32,800 nucleotides of DNA from CAZZKF01 sp964654995. GTDB lineage: Bacteria > Pseudomonadota > Alphaproteobacteria > CAZZKF01. How positions within the stretch are numbered: position 1 is the stretch's first letter; each line of letters starts with the position of its first letter. The stretch covers positions 1 through 32,800 of the forward strand of contig CAZZKF010000026.1 of assembly GCA_964654995.1 (NCBI GenBank), read 5' to 3'. The notes beneath the pieces were generated by a model. The model ran no database searches, was not told the origin of the DNA, and saw only the letters and a list, made by a program, of their open reading frames with translations. The position numbers and the translations under genes are program-made. Of the stretch, positions 1-8,327 are shown piece after piece.

Positions 1-584
1 TCGGCCTGCCGCATTACGTCGTCGGCCGGCTGGTCAGGCGCCGCCTCGACAAATTCACCAAGCTGTTCCCCGAGGCCATCGACCTGATTGTCCGGGGCCT
101 GCGCTCGGGTCTGCCGATCACCGAATCGATGAGCTCGGTGTCTCAGGAGATCGAGGACCCGGTGGGCATCGAGTTCCGCCGCATCATCGACGCCATCAAG
201 CTCGGCCAGGACCCCGATGAGGCGCTGGAGGAAACCGCCGAGCGTCTGGATACGCCGGATTTCCGGTTTTTCATCATCAGCCTGTCGATCCAGCGCGAGA
301 CCGGCGGCAATCTTGCCGAGACCCTCGAGAATCTGGCCGACATCCTGCGCCGGCGCCAGCAGATGAAGCTCAAGATCAAGGCCATGTCGTCCGAGGCCCG
401 GGCCAGCGCCATCATCATCGGCGCGCTGCCCTTCATCATGCTCGGCATCCTGCTGCTGATCAATTACGACTATGTCAGCGCCCTGTTCACCGATCCCCGC
501 GGCATGGTGATGTCGGGCTTCGGCCTGCTGCTCATGGGTACCGGCGCCGCCGTCATCTCCAAGATGGTGAGGTTCGAGATCTGA
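1..584 (+). CDS. tadB: TadB, tad pilus inner-membrane platform protein (5' partial)
   Basis: The reading frame is open from base 3, upstream of the first ATG at 129, and the translation begins inside the family, so the 5' end lies outside the window. The visible C-terminal part has the type II secretion F domain: a charged cytoplasmic helix bundle (PEAIDLIVRGLRSG, LPITESM, GGNLAETLENLADILRRR) followed by two hydrophobic membrane segments near the end. TadB and TadC together form the inner-membrane platform that the TadA ATPase drives to assemble Flp/Tad pili. The TGA stop is 2 bp before the tadC ATG, so the two are co-transcribed. TadB rather than GspF is chosen because of the single F domain and the paired homologous gene. 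Confidence 0.88.
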   Translation, partial: GLPHYVVGRLVRRRLDKFTKLFPEAIDLIVRGLRSGLPITESMSSVSQEIEDPVGIEFRRIIDAIKLGQDPDEALEETAERLDTPDFRFFIISLSIQRETGGNLAETLENLADILRRRQQMKLKIKAMSSEARASAIIIGALPFIMLGILLLINYDYVSALFTDPRGMVMSGFGLLLMGTGAAVISKMVRFEI

Positions 585-586
585 TC

Positions 587-1564
587 ATGGGAACGATGTT
601 GCCATTCGGACTGGATGCCGAGACCGTGATCACCGTGATGGCGGCGATTGCCGCTTTTGTCACCGTCGTGGCGGTGTGGAACACGGCCGTCGTGCGTGAT
701 CCCATGCGCGGCCGGCTGCGCAATCTCGAGACCCGGCGCGAGGCCCTGAAAAGCGGCTACATCGCACCCCGGCGGCGCAAGAACTCGGCGCGTCAGATGA
801 CCAGCGTCGGCATCATGCGCACCATCGTCGACAAGTTCGAGCTGGTGCGCTCCGCCCAGGGTCGCAAGACTGCCGACCGGCTGGCCCAGGCCGGCTGGCG
901 GTCGAAGGACGCGGTGGTCGTCTTCCTGTTCTTCAAGCTGGTGATGCCGGTCGCCACCGGCGTCGTCATGGTGGTTCTGATGTACGGCATCGGCGTCACC
1001 CGGCTCGATGGCCTGATGCGGTTTCTGGTCACCATGGGCACCATTTTCGCGGCCCTCATGGCGCCCGATATTTTTGTCAGGAATGTGGTCACCAAACGCT
1101 ATGACGCCTTGCGCAAGGCGATGCCGGATGCCCTCGATCTGCTGGTCATTTGTGCCGAAGCCGGGCTGACGCTCGATGCAGCGCTCAACCGGGTGGCGCG
1201 CGAGATGGCGCTCTCCTTCCCAGAAATCGCCGACGAATTCGGGCTCACCGCGGTCGAGCTGGGCTTTCTTCCCGATCGCCGTCAGGCCCTCGAAAATCTC
1301 GCCAAGCGGGCCGACATTCCGCCGGTGCGCAGCGTCGTGGCGACATTGAGCCAGACCGAGCGCTATGGCACGCCGCTCTCCCAGTCCCTGCGCGTGCTGG
1401 CCAGCGAATTTCGCACCGAACGCCTGCTCAAGGCCGAGGAAAAGGCCGCACGCCTGCCGGCGACGCTGACCGTGCCGCTGATCATCTTCATTCTGCCGGC
1501 GCTGTTCGTGGTCCTCATCGGCCCCGCCGTGCTCGGCATTCTCGACCAGTTCTCGAAACTGTAG
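587..1564 (+). CDS. tadC: TadC, tad pilus inner-membrane platform protein
   Basis: The 325-residue protein has an N-terminal membrane segment (about 15-35), a cytoplasmic linker, further membrane segments around 110-165, a central type II secretion F domain (MPDALDLLVICAEAGLTLDAAL, about 180-290) and a C-terminal hydrophobic hairpin ending in an LGILDQFSKL tail. This is the usual TadC layout and length. The start is 2 bp after the tadB stop, with only a weak GAGG upstream, so translational coupling is likely. It is the last tad gene here. The TPR gene tadD, which often follows, is absent: the next gene converges from the other strand 13 bp after the stop, and no terminator hairpin is visible in that gap. 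Confidence 0.9.
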   Translation: MGTMLPFGLDAETVITVMAAIAAFVTVVAVWNTAVVRDPMRGRLRNLETRREALKSGYIAPRRRKNSARQMTSVGIMRTIVDKFELVRSAQGRKTADRLAQAGWRSKDAVVVFLFFKLVMPVATGVVMVVLMYGIGVTRLDGLMRFLVTMGTIFAALMAPDIFVRNVVTKRYDALRKAMPDALDLLVICAEAGLTLDAALNRVAREMALSFPEIADEFGLTAVELGFLPDRRQALENLAKRADIPPVRSVVATLSQTERYGTPLSQSLRVLASEFRTERLLKAEEKAARLPATLTVPLIIFILPALFVVLIGPAVLGILDQFSKL

Positions 1565-1577
1565 GACGCGGCTGCGC

Positions 1578-2804
1578 TCAGCCGATCACGCCGGCTTCGC
1601 GCAGGCTGGCCAGCTCAGCCTCGCTCAAATCCAAAAGCTCGCCCAGCACCGCATCGGTGTGCTGGCCCAACAGCGGCGGCGGATGGTCGAAATCACACGG
1701 CGTCGCCGAAAACCGCAAGGGAGAGACCACCTGATCGAGTTGGCCGGCCAGGGGGTGCGGCAGGTTGCGGTGCAGCTCGCGGTGCCGGATCTGCGGGTCG
1801 GCAAACACCTCATCCAGCCGGTTGACCGGCCCGCAAGGCACACCCGCCTGATCGAAGGCCGCGATCCAGTGGGCGCTGGGTTGCGCCGCGATCACCGGCA
1901 CGATCCGCTCGATCAGTTCGTCGCGGTTGCGCACCCGTGCGGCGTTGGTGGCAAAGCGGGCATCCTCGGCCAGACCGTCGAGGCCGGTGACGGTGCAGAA
2001 GCGTTTGAACTGGCCGTCGTTGCCGACCCCGATCACCAGATGGCCGTCGCTGCTCCTGAACACCTGATAGGGCACGATGTTGGCATGCGCGTTGCCCTGG
2101 CGCTCCGGCACCCGGCCCGAGACGAAATAGTTCATGTGCTGGGTGGCGAGCGTTGCGACCAGGGAATCGAGCAGCGCCAGATCGATGTACTGGCCTTCGC
2201 CGGTGCGCTCCCGGTGGGCGAGCGCGGCCAGAATGCCGACGCTGGCGTACATGCCGGTGAACAGATCGGCGACCGCCACGCCGACCTTCTGCGGCCCGCC
2301 GCCGGGGCGGTCGTCGCGCTCGCCGGTGACACTCATCAATCCGCCCATCGCCTGGATGATGAAATCATAGCCGGGCCGCTCACGCAGCGGCCCGGTCTGG
2401 CCGAAGCCGGTGATCGAGCAATAGACCAGGCCGGGATTGACCGCCTTGAGATCCTCGTAGGCCAGGCGATAGCGGGCCAGGGCACCGACCTTGAAATTCT
2501 CGATCACCACATCGCTGAGTGCGGCCAGGCGGCGGATCAGGTCGCCGCCCTCGGGTGTCGAGAAATCCACTGCCACCGATTTCTTGGCCCGGTTGGTGGC
2601 CAGATAGTAGGCGGCCTCGCGGGTCTCGTTTCCGGCCTCGTCCTTGAGGAACGGCGGACCCCAGCTCCGCGTATCATCGCCGGTGCCCGGGCGTTCGATC
2701 TTGATCACCTCGGCGCCGAGATCGCCGAGCAACTGACTGGCCCAGGGCCCGGCCAGCACCCGGCTCAGATCGAGCACCCGGATATGGCTGAGCGGCCCGC
2801 TCAC
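1578..2804 (-). CDS. Class III (CaiB/BaiF) CoA-transferase, probably succinyl-CoA:glutarate type
   Basis: This 408-residue protein has the family III CoA-transferase fold signatures: RVLDLSRVLAGPWASQLLGDLGAEVIKIE at the N-terminus, the NRAKKSVAVD segment near 71-80, ITGFGQTGP near 131-139, and the catalytic aspartate, probably D180 in ADLFTG. Such enzymes move CoA between carboxylic acids through an aspartyl-CoA thioester. It lies 74 bp downstream of a glutaryl-CoA dehydrogenase gene on the same strand. That pairing matches the SUGCT-type enzyme, which makes glutaryl-CoA from glutarate and succinyl-CoA, so I infer glutarate activation; sequence alone does not fix the substrate. The start is GTG with no clear ribosome binding site. 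Formyl-CoA or carnitine CoA-transferase activity are less likely alternatives. Confidence 0.85.
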   Translation of the reverse strand: MSGPLSHIRVLDLSRVLAGPWASQLLGDLGAEVIKIERPGTGDDTRSWGPPFLKDEAGNETREAAYYLATNRAKKSVAVDFSTPEGGDLIRRLAALSDVVIENFKVGALARYRLAYEDLKAVNPGLVYCSITGFGQTGPLRERPGYDFIIQAMGGLMSVTGERDDRPGGGPQKVGVAVADLFTGMYASVGILAALAHRERTGEGQYIDLALLDSLVATLATQHMNYFVSGRVPERQGNAHANIVPYQVFRSSDGHLVIGVGNDGQFKRFCTVTGLDGLAEDARFATNAARVRNRDELIERIVPVIAAQPSAHWIAAFDQAGVPCGPVNRLDEVFADPQIRHRELHRNLPHPLAGQLDQVVSPLRFSATPCDFDHPPPLLGQHTDAVLGELLDLSEAELASLREAGVIG

Positions 2805-2878
2805 GGCTCAGGTGCGTCCGACAGGGCCGCCGCCGACATGGGGCCTGGCGTGTCCACCCATGGAGCCCGCGGCCGGGA

Positions 2879-4102
2879 TCAGGAAAAGGCCTGAATGCCG
2901 GTCTGGGCGCGGCCCAGGATCAGGGCGTGGATGTCGTGGGTGCCCTCGTAGGTGTTGACGGTCTCGAGGTTCACCAGGTGGCGAATCACGTGGTACTCGT
3001 CAACGATGCCGTTGCCGCCGTGCATGTCGCGGGCCAGGCGGGCGATATCCAGCGCCTTGCCGCAGGAATTGCGCTTGATCAGGCTGACCGCTTCGGGCGC
3101 CAGCTTGCCTTCGTCCATCAACCGGCCGGCGCGCAGGCAGGCCTGAAGGCCGATCGAGATTTCCGTCTGCATGTCGGCGAGCTTTTTCTGGATGAGCTGG
3201 TTGGCGGCCAGCGGCCGGCCGAACTGGCTGCGCTCGAGCGTGTAGTCGCGGGCCGCGTGCCAGCAGAACTCGGCGGCGCCCAGCGCCCCCCAGGCGATGC
3301 CGAAGCGGGCCCGGTTGAGGCAGCCGAAGGGACCTTTCAGCCCCTTGACCCCGGGCAGCAGGTTTTGGTCGGGCACGAACACCTCGTCCATCATGATCTG
3401 GCCGGTGATCGAGGCGCGCAGCGAGAACTTGCCCTCGATGACCGGGGCGCTCAGCCCCTCCATGCCGCGCTCCAGGATGAAGCCGCGGATCACCCCGTCA
3501 TCATCCTTGGCCCAGACCACGAAGACGTCGGCTACGGGCGCATTGGTGATCCAGCTCTTGGAGCCGCTCAGGCGATAGCCGCCATCGCATTTGCGCGCCC
3601 GGGTTTTCATGCCGCCGGGATCGGAGCCATGGTCCGGCTCGGTCAGCCCGAAGCAGCCGATGATCTCGCCGGTGGCAAGCCGCGGCAGATATTTCTCGCG
3701 CTGTTCTTCCGTGCCATAGGCATGGATCGGATGCATGACCAGGCTCGATTGCACGCTCATCATCGAGCGGTAGCCGGAATCGACCCATTCGATCTCGCGG
3801 GCAATCAGGCCGTAGCTGACATAGTTCACACCGGCGCAGCCATAGCCGTCGATGGTGGCGCCAAGAAAGCCCATCTCGCCCATTTCATTGAAAATCTCGC
3901 GGTCGAACCGCTCTTCGCGAAACGCCATCAGAATGCGCGGCATCAGCTTGTCGCGGGCATAGCTGCGCGCGCTGTCGCGAATCAGCCGCTCTTCCTCGCT
4001 CAACTGCTCGTCCAGAAGGAAGGGGTCGTCCCACTGAAAGGCTGCCCGTGCGGCCTGGCTTCCGGCTTGGCCCCCTTGGCTGGCCTGGCTTACATCATTC
4101 AC
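2879..4102 (-). CDS. gcdH: Glutaryl-CoA dehydrogenase
   Basis: This 407-residue acyl-CoA dehydrogenase has FAD-binding segments CFGLTEPDHGSDPG (about 150-163) and SKSWITNAP (181-189), and the C-terminal NTYEGTHDIHALILGRA motif typical of glutaryl-CoA dehydrogenases. The catalytic base should be E386 in YEGT. The enzyme oxidises and decarboxylates glutaryl-CoA to crotonyl-CoA in lysine and tryptophan breakdown, passing electrons to ETF. The start is GTG at 4102, chosen because AAGGAG lies 8 bases upstream; the nearby ATG is out of frame. The first 23 residues (Gln/Gly/Ala-rich) look like a disordered extension. It heads a likely two-gene unit with the downstream CoA-transferase. Confidence 0.93.
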   Translation of the reverse strand: MNDVSQASQGGQAGSQAARAAFQWDDPFLLDEQLSEEERLIRDSARSYARDKLMPRILMAFREERFDREIFNEMGEMGFLGATIDGYGCAGVNYVSYGLIAREIEWVDSGYRSMMSVQSSLVMHPIHAYGTEEQREKYLPRLATGEIIGCFGLTEPDHGSDPGGMKTRARKCDGGYRLSGSKSWITNAPVADVFVVWAKDDDGVIRGFILERGMEGLSAPVIEGKFSLRASITGQIMMDEVFVPDQNLLPGVKGLKGPFGCLNRARFGIAWGALGAAEFCWHAARDYTLERSQFGRPLAANQLIQKKLADMQTEISIGLQACLRAGRLMDEGKLAPEAVSLIKRNSCGKALDIARLARDMHGGNGIVDEYHVIRHLVNLETVNTYEGTHDIHALILGRAQTGIQAFS

Positions 4103-4234
4103 AATTCCGTCTCCTTGTCGAAAGCCCGTCTCGATCGCGACGCATCCAACCCGGCGTGATTTTCATGGCTCGTCCAGTTTACCCGATCGCTGCGTCTTTG
4201 CCGATGATCATGGCGGAGCCTGTGCCGATTCACT

Positions 4235-4933
4235 TTAACGCAGGTCAAACAGCAGAAATTCGCTTGTCTTGCGGGCGGTGACCGTGACTTCCCGCTCGTC
4301 ATCCAGCGCCGCGCCGTCGCCGCGCGCCAGCGCCTGGCTATTGATCTCGATCTGCCCGTCGACAACCTGCACCCAGGCGTGGCGCCCGGGGGCGAGCGGA
4401 TGCGAGACCTGCTCATTCGGTGCGAGGATGGCGGCGAACAGATCGACGTCCTGGTGAATGAGCAGCGAACGTCCACGCCCGTCGCGGGTGGCGACGGCAA
4501 GCAGCCGGCCTCGGCGCGCCTCGCGCTCGAAGTGGCGCTGTTCATAGCCCGGCGCCAGACCGGTCTCGACCGGTGCGATCCAGATCTGCAACAGCCGCAC
4601 CGGCTCGTTATCCGAGGCATTGAATTCGCTGTGGCGGATGCCGGTTCCCGCAGTCATGCGCTGCACGTCGCCGGCCTCGATCACGCCCCTGTGCCCGAGG
4701 CTGTCTTCATGTTTGAGAGCGCCCTCGACCACATAGGTGATGATCTCCATGTCCCGGTGGGGGTGCATGGCAAAGCCGGCCTTGGGCGCAATGGTATCGT
4801 CGTTCAAGACCTGCAAATCGCGGTAGCGCATGAACTCGGGATCGACGAAATCGCCAAACGAAAAGCTGTGATAGCCCTCCAGCCAGTCGATGGGCGCGCG
4901 GCCCCGGGTGTCTGCCGGGCGGATGCGGATCAT
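4235..4933 (-). CDS. Pirin-family bicupin protein (YhhW-like)
   Basis: This 232-residue protein has the pirin N-terminal domain with the signature HPHRDMEIITYVVEGALKHEDS. The expected metal ligands fall at H57, H59, H101 and E103, the same positions as in E. coli YhhW. The C-terminal half is a second, degenerate cupin. Pirins of this type bind one Fe or similar metal, and some have quercetin 2,3-dioxygenase activity; their physiological role is unclear and I do not assign one. The ATG overlaps the mnmA stop in an ATGA, so it is translated from the mnmA message. A 132-bp gap without a visible gene follows up to gcdH. Confidence 0.88.
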   Translation of the reverse strand: MIRIRPADTRGRAPIDWLEGYHSFSFGDFVDPEFMRYRDLQVLNDDTIAPKAGFAMHPHRDMEIITYVVEGALKHEDSLGHRGVIEAGDVQRMTAGTGIRHSEFNASDNEPVRLLQIWIAPVETGLAPGYEQRHFEREARRGRLLAVATRDGRGRSLLIHQDVDLFAAILAPNEQVSHPLAPGRHAWVQVVDGQIEINSQALARGDGAALDDEREVTVTARKTSEFLLFDLR

Positions 4934-6084
4934 CGCCGCTCTCCTTCCGGCGGGTTTTCGGGCGCAATCCAGCCGCCGCCCAGCACGCGGGTGCCGTCGT
5001 AAAGCACGCAGGCCTGGCCCGGCGCCACCGCTTCCTGGGGTGCCTCGAAGCGCACCTGAAAGCGCCCCCGGCCATCAATGTCGAGGGTCGCCGGCACCGC
5101 CGGCCGGGTCGAGCGGACCCGTGCCTGAACGTCGCGCCCGATCAGCGCCATCGGGTCCGGGACCAGCCAGTTGGGCTCGCGCAAGGTGAGGCTGCGCCGC
5201 AACAGGGCCTCGCGCGGGCCGACGATGACCCGGCGCTCCTCGGCGTCGAGCCGGACGACGTAGAGCGGTGCGGCCGTGCCGCCGATGCCGAGCCCGCGGC
5301 GCTGGCCGACGGTGTAATGGACAATGCCCGGATGGCGCCCCAGCACCCGCCCATCGACGTGCACGATATCGCCGGGCTCGGCCGCCTCCGGGCGCAGCCG
5401 TGCGATAATGTCGGTATAGCGCCCCTGGGGCACGAAACAGATATCCTGGCTGTCGGGCTTTTCGGCGACCGCAAGACCGTAGCGCGCGGCCAGCGCCCGG
5501 GTTTCCGTCTTGGTCAGGTCACCCAGGGGAAAGTCGAGAAAATCGAGCACATCCCTGGGCGTGGTGAACAGAAAATAGCTCTGGTCGCGCGACAGATCGC
5601 AGGCCCGATGCAATTCGGGGCCGTGCCTGCCGGCGACTTTACGGACATAATGGCCGGTGGCCAGTGCCGTCGCCCCCAGCGCCTTGGCGGTGGCCAGCAG
5701 ATCCCGGAACTTGACCGTCTGATTGCAGCGGATGCACGGCACCGGTGTTTCGCCGCCCAAGTAGCTGTCGACGAAATCATCGATGACGTCCGTTCGGAAC
5801 CGGCGCTCAAAATCGAGCACGTAATGGGGAATGTCGAGCGATTCGGCGACGCGGCGGGCATCGATGATGTCGCGGCCGGCGCAACAGGTATTGGGCCGTG
5901 CCGTCGCCGTGCCGTGATCGTAAAGCTGCAATGTGATGCCGATCACCTCGACCCCGCGCTCTTTCAGAAGCGCCGCGACAACGGACGAATCGACGCCGCC
6001 CGACATCGCCACCACCACCCGGCGGGCGGGCGGGGCATCAGATGCCGTGTGGTCGGCGGGGCGGATTGCGGCGTGTCTCGACAT
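4930..6084 (-). CDS. mnmA: tRNA-specific 2-thiouridylase MnmA
   Basis: MnmA thiolates U34 of the Lys, Glu and Gln tRNAs in the cytoplasm, using ATP and a sulfur relay. The 384-residue protein has the PP-loop SGGVDSS at 28-34, two catalytic cysteines, C120 (PCIRCNQTVKF) and C216 (SQDICFVPQGRY), and the target-recognition segments ATGHYV and the C-terminal beta-barrel with a VGQRRGLGIGG motif. The N-terminus is about 20 residues longer than the E. coli protein. The ATG at 6084 has only a weak upstream site, so a start closer to the PP-loop is possible. It is first in an operon with the pirin gene and is divergent from the TPR gene across about 167 bp. Confidence 0.96.
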   Translation of the reverse strand: MSRHAAIRPADHTASDAPPARRVVVAMSGGVDSSVVAALLKERGVEVIGITLQLYDHGTATARPNTCCAGRDIIDARRVAESLDIPHYVLDFERRFRTDVIDDFVDSYLGGETPVPCIRCNQTVKFRDLLATAKALGATALATGHYVRKVAGRHGPELHRACDLSRDQSYFLFTTPRDVLDFLDFPLGDLTKTETRALAARYGLAVAEKPDSQDICFVPQGRYTDIIARLRPEAAEPGDIVHVDGRVLGRHPGIVHYTVGQRRGLGIGGTAAPLYVVRLDAEERRVIVGPREALLRRSLTLREPNWLVPDPMALIGRDVQARVRSTRPAVPATLDIDGRGRFQVRFEAPQEAVAPGQACVLYDGTRVLGGGWIAPENPPEGERR

Positions 6085-6251
6085 GCCCGCAAATATAGGC
6101 GGGACGCGCGGCTTGGCAACGGCGAACTTGGATAGGCGGCAAACACCGGTCCCGTCTTGCCGCTTTCAAATGCCGGTGGCGCCGCCGGCGCCCGAGCGGC
6201 TAGAATCGAATTCGATCACGCAGACGCGATGGCCCGAGGAGACAATCATTG

Positions 6252-7208
6252 ATGCGGCCGGGCATAATCTTCGGCGTTCTTGTCAGCCTGATGGTGGCCG
6301 GCACCGCGATCGCCGACGGCATCGACGATCTGGTCGAAGGCCTGCGCGCCCAGCAGCAGGGCGATCACGGCCAGGCGGTGGCTTTGCTCACCCGGGCCAT
6401 CGAGTCGGGCGATCTGGCGGCCGATGAGCAGGTCTCGGCCCGGGTCAAGCGCGGCAATTCCTATTATGCGCTGGGCCGGATCGATCGTGCCGTCGCCGAT
6501 TACAGCGCCGCCATCGCGGCGCGTCCCGATCATGTCGAGGCCCGGTTCAATCGCGGCATCATCCGGTTTGCGCGCGGCGATATCTCGGGCGCGGTGGCCG
6601 ATTACGGCGCGGCGATTGCCGCCGAGCCGGACCGCGTGGATTTGCGCAACAATCGCGCCGTCGCGCTGCTGCGCCTCGGCCGCTACGCCGATGCGATCAA
6701 GGATTACGATCACGCGCTTGAGCTTGCTCCGGAGTACCTGAGCGCCTTGCGCGGGCGCGCCCGGGCGCATTTCTATCAGGGCGATTTTACGGCGGCCGCC
6801 GCCGATTACCGCCGGGTTCTCGGTCTCGGGCCGGCGAGCCTGTACAGCCGGCTGTGGTTCCACATCGCGCTGAAGCGATCCGGTCAGGACGGCGGGCAAG
6901 CCTTTCGCGAGCTCTCACCCGCCTATCTTGAGGCCTGGCCCGGGCCGATCATCCGCCTGTTTCTCGGCGAGGTCACGCCGGCGCAGGTCGTCGAAGGTCT
7001 GGAAACCGGCGGAAATGTCGACACGAAAAACGCCCGGGCCCGCCTCGAGCGGGCCTGCGAGGCCTATTTCTTTCTCGGCGAAGACGCGCTGATCCGGGGC
7101 GAGCGGGAGCGGGCGGTGGACTATTTCCGCAAGGCGGTGGCCACCGGCATTACCGAGTTCGTCGAATATACCGCGTCCAAGGTGGAACTGGCGCGCCTAG
7201 GACAATAG
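6252..7208 (+). CDS. Exported TPR protein with an NlpI-like layout
   Basis: This 318-residue protein starts at ATG 6252, with GAGGAG 10 bases upstream; a TTG three bases earlier is possible. Residues 1-22 form a signal peptide ending near AIADG, with no lipobox cysteine. At least four TPR units follow (about 55-195), for example ARFNRGIIRFARGDISGAVADYGAAI. The C-terminal part (LWFHIALKRSG, FLGEVTPAQVVEGL, EAYFFLGEDALIRGE, FVEYTASKVELARLGQ) follows the pattern of E. coli NlpI, an outer-membrane adaptor for peptidoglycan hydrolases. I infer a soluble periplasmic scaffold of that type. It could simply be a generic TPR protein. Its last 12 bases overlap the convergent dehydrogenase gene. Confidence 0.75.
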   Translation: MRPGIIFGVLVSLMVAGTAIADGIDDLVEGLRAQQQGDHGQAVALLTRAIESGDLAADEQVSARVKRGNSYYALGRIDRAVADYSAAIAARPDHVEARFNRGIIRFARGDISGAVADYGAAIAAEPDRVDLRNNRAVALLRLGRYADAIKDYDHALELAPEYLSALRGRARAHFYQGDFTAAAADYRRVLGLGPASLYSRLWFHIALKRSGQDGGQAFRELSPAYLEAWPGPIIRLFLGEVTPAQVVEGLETGGNVDTKNARARLERACEAYFFLGEDALIRGERERAVDYFRKAVATGITEFVEYTASKVELARLGQ

Positions 7209-8327
7209 CCGTGCGGGCGCCAGCGCATCTGACTCGAGGCCAAGAGCCGTGAGATCCCCGGGGATCGCCGCGCCGCGCAGGACACAGGTCGCCAGGCGCG
7301 CCAAGGCGGGGGCCGTCTGGATGCCCCAGCCGCCCTGACCGGCGAGCCAGAAGAAACCATCGGCGCGGGGATCGAAGCCGACGACCGGAAGCTCGTCGGG
7401 CGCGAAGGTGCGCAGGCCCGCCCAGGAATGCTCAATGCGGTTCACAGAAATGGTGGTGGCCTGCTGCAGGGCATCGATGCCGCGGGCGATATCGATGTCC
7501 TCGGCCCAGGCGTCATGGGGCGCCACCGGTGTGGCATCGGCCGGCGAAACCAGCAGCTTGCCGGCGTCCGGCTTGAAATAGAACCGCTCGCGTGCATCGC
7601 CCACCGCTGGCCAGGCGCCTACATCCGCACCCTCCGGGGCGGCGATGATGCAGGCGCTTCGCCGCCTGGGCTGAAGCCCGAGGGGGCCAAGGCCGGCGAG
7701 TGCAGCGATCTCGTCGCACCAGGCGCCGGCGGCATTGACCACGATCGGCGCCGCGAGCCTGTCCCCGCGGCGGGTCTCGATGTGCCACAGCCCATCGCGG
7801 TACGCGAGCGCGGTGACCGATGCTTCGCAGTTCAGTTCGGCACCGTTTGATCGGGCCTGGCGCAGATATCCCTGAAGCAGGCCGGTGACATCGATGTCGA
7901 AGGCATCCGGCTCGTAAAGCGCACCCATCAGCCAGTTGCGGCGCAGGACGGGCACGCGGGCTTGCGCTTGCGCAGCACTCAGGCGCTGGAGGCGGGTGCC
8001 CTGACCGGCGGCCTCTTCGACGATGGCGTCAAGCAGCGCCTCATCGCCGCGGGAAGCGATGATCATCACCCCGCGCGGGGTGAGCAGCGGGTAGTCGGCG
8101 AAGCCGTCCGGTGGGTCGGCGAAAAAGCCACGGCTGGCACGGGTAAGCAGCCGCGCCGCCGGTGGCCCGTAATTTTCGGTATAGAGCGCCGCCGAGCGCC
8201 CGGTGGCGTGGTAGCCGGGCTGGGCCTCGGCCTCGAGGACCAGCACCCGTGCGTTCTTCGACAGCTCACAGGCCAGGGATGCCCCGGCGATGCCGGCGCC
8301 GATGATGATGACGTCGGGTCCGCTCAT
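7197..8327 (-). CDS. FAD-dependent D-amino acid dehydrogenase-like protein (DauA/DAO family)
   Basis: The 376-residue protein begins with a dinucleotide-binding loop (IIIGAGIAGASLACEL) and continues with GYHATGRSAALYTENYG, LQPRRRSACI, RFYFKPDAGKLLVSPAD, SWAGLRTF and QGGWGIQTAP. These match Pseudomonas D-arginine dehydrogenase DauA segment by segment, as I remember that sequence. Conserved substrate-site residues include T50, Y53, an arginine at 222/223, Y250 and R306. DauA H48 and E87 are replaced by L48 and V87, so D-arginine is probably not the substrate. The reaction expected is oxidation of an amino acid to an imino acid with electrons going to a quinone. The ATG overlaps the transporter stop (ATGA), and it ends a RidA-transporter-dehydrogenase operon. 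Confidence 0.87.
   Translation of the reverse strand: MSGPDVIIIGAGIAGASLACELSKNARVLVLEAEAQPGYHATGRSAALYTENYGPPAARLLTRASRGFFADPPDGFADYPLLTPRGVMIIASRGDEALLDAIVEEAAGQGTRLQRLSAAQAQARVPVLRRNWLMGALYEPDAFDIDVTGLLQGYLRQARSNGAELNCEASVTALAYRDGLWHIETRRGDRLAAPIVVNAAGAWCDEIAALAGLGPLGLQPRRRSACIIAAPEGADVGAWPAVGDARERFYFKPDAGKLLVSPADATPVAPHDAWAEDIDIARGIDALQQATTISVNRIEHSWAGLRTFAPDELPVVGFDPRADGFFWLAGQGGWGIQTAPALARLATCVLRGAAIPGDLTALGLESDALAPARLLS

Noticed and set aside
1659..4159. Two antisense frames of about 410 residues (1659-2894 and 2927-4159)
   Set aside because: They mirror the CoA-transferase and gcdH genes and show no domain signatures of their own.
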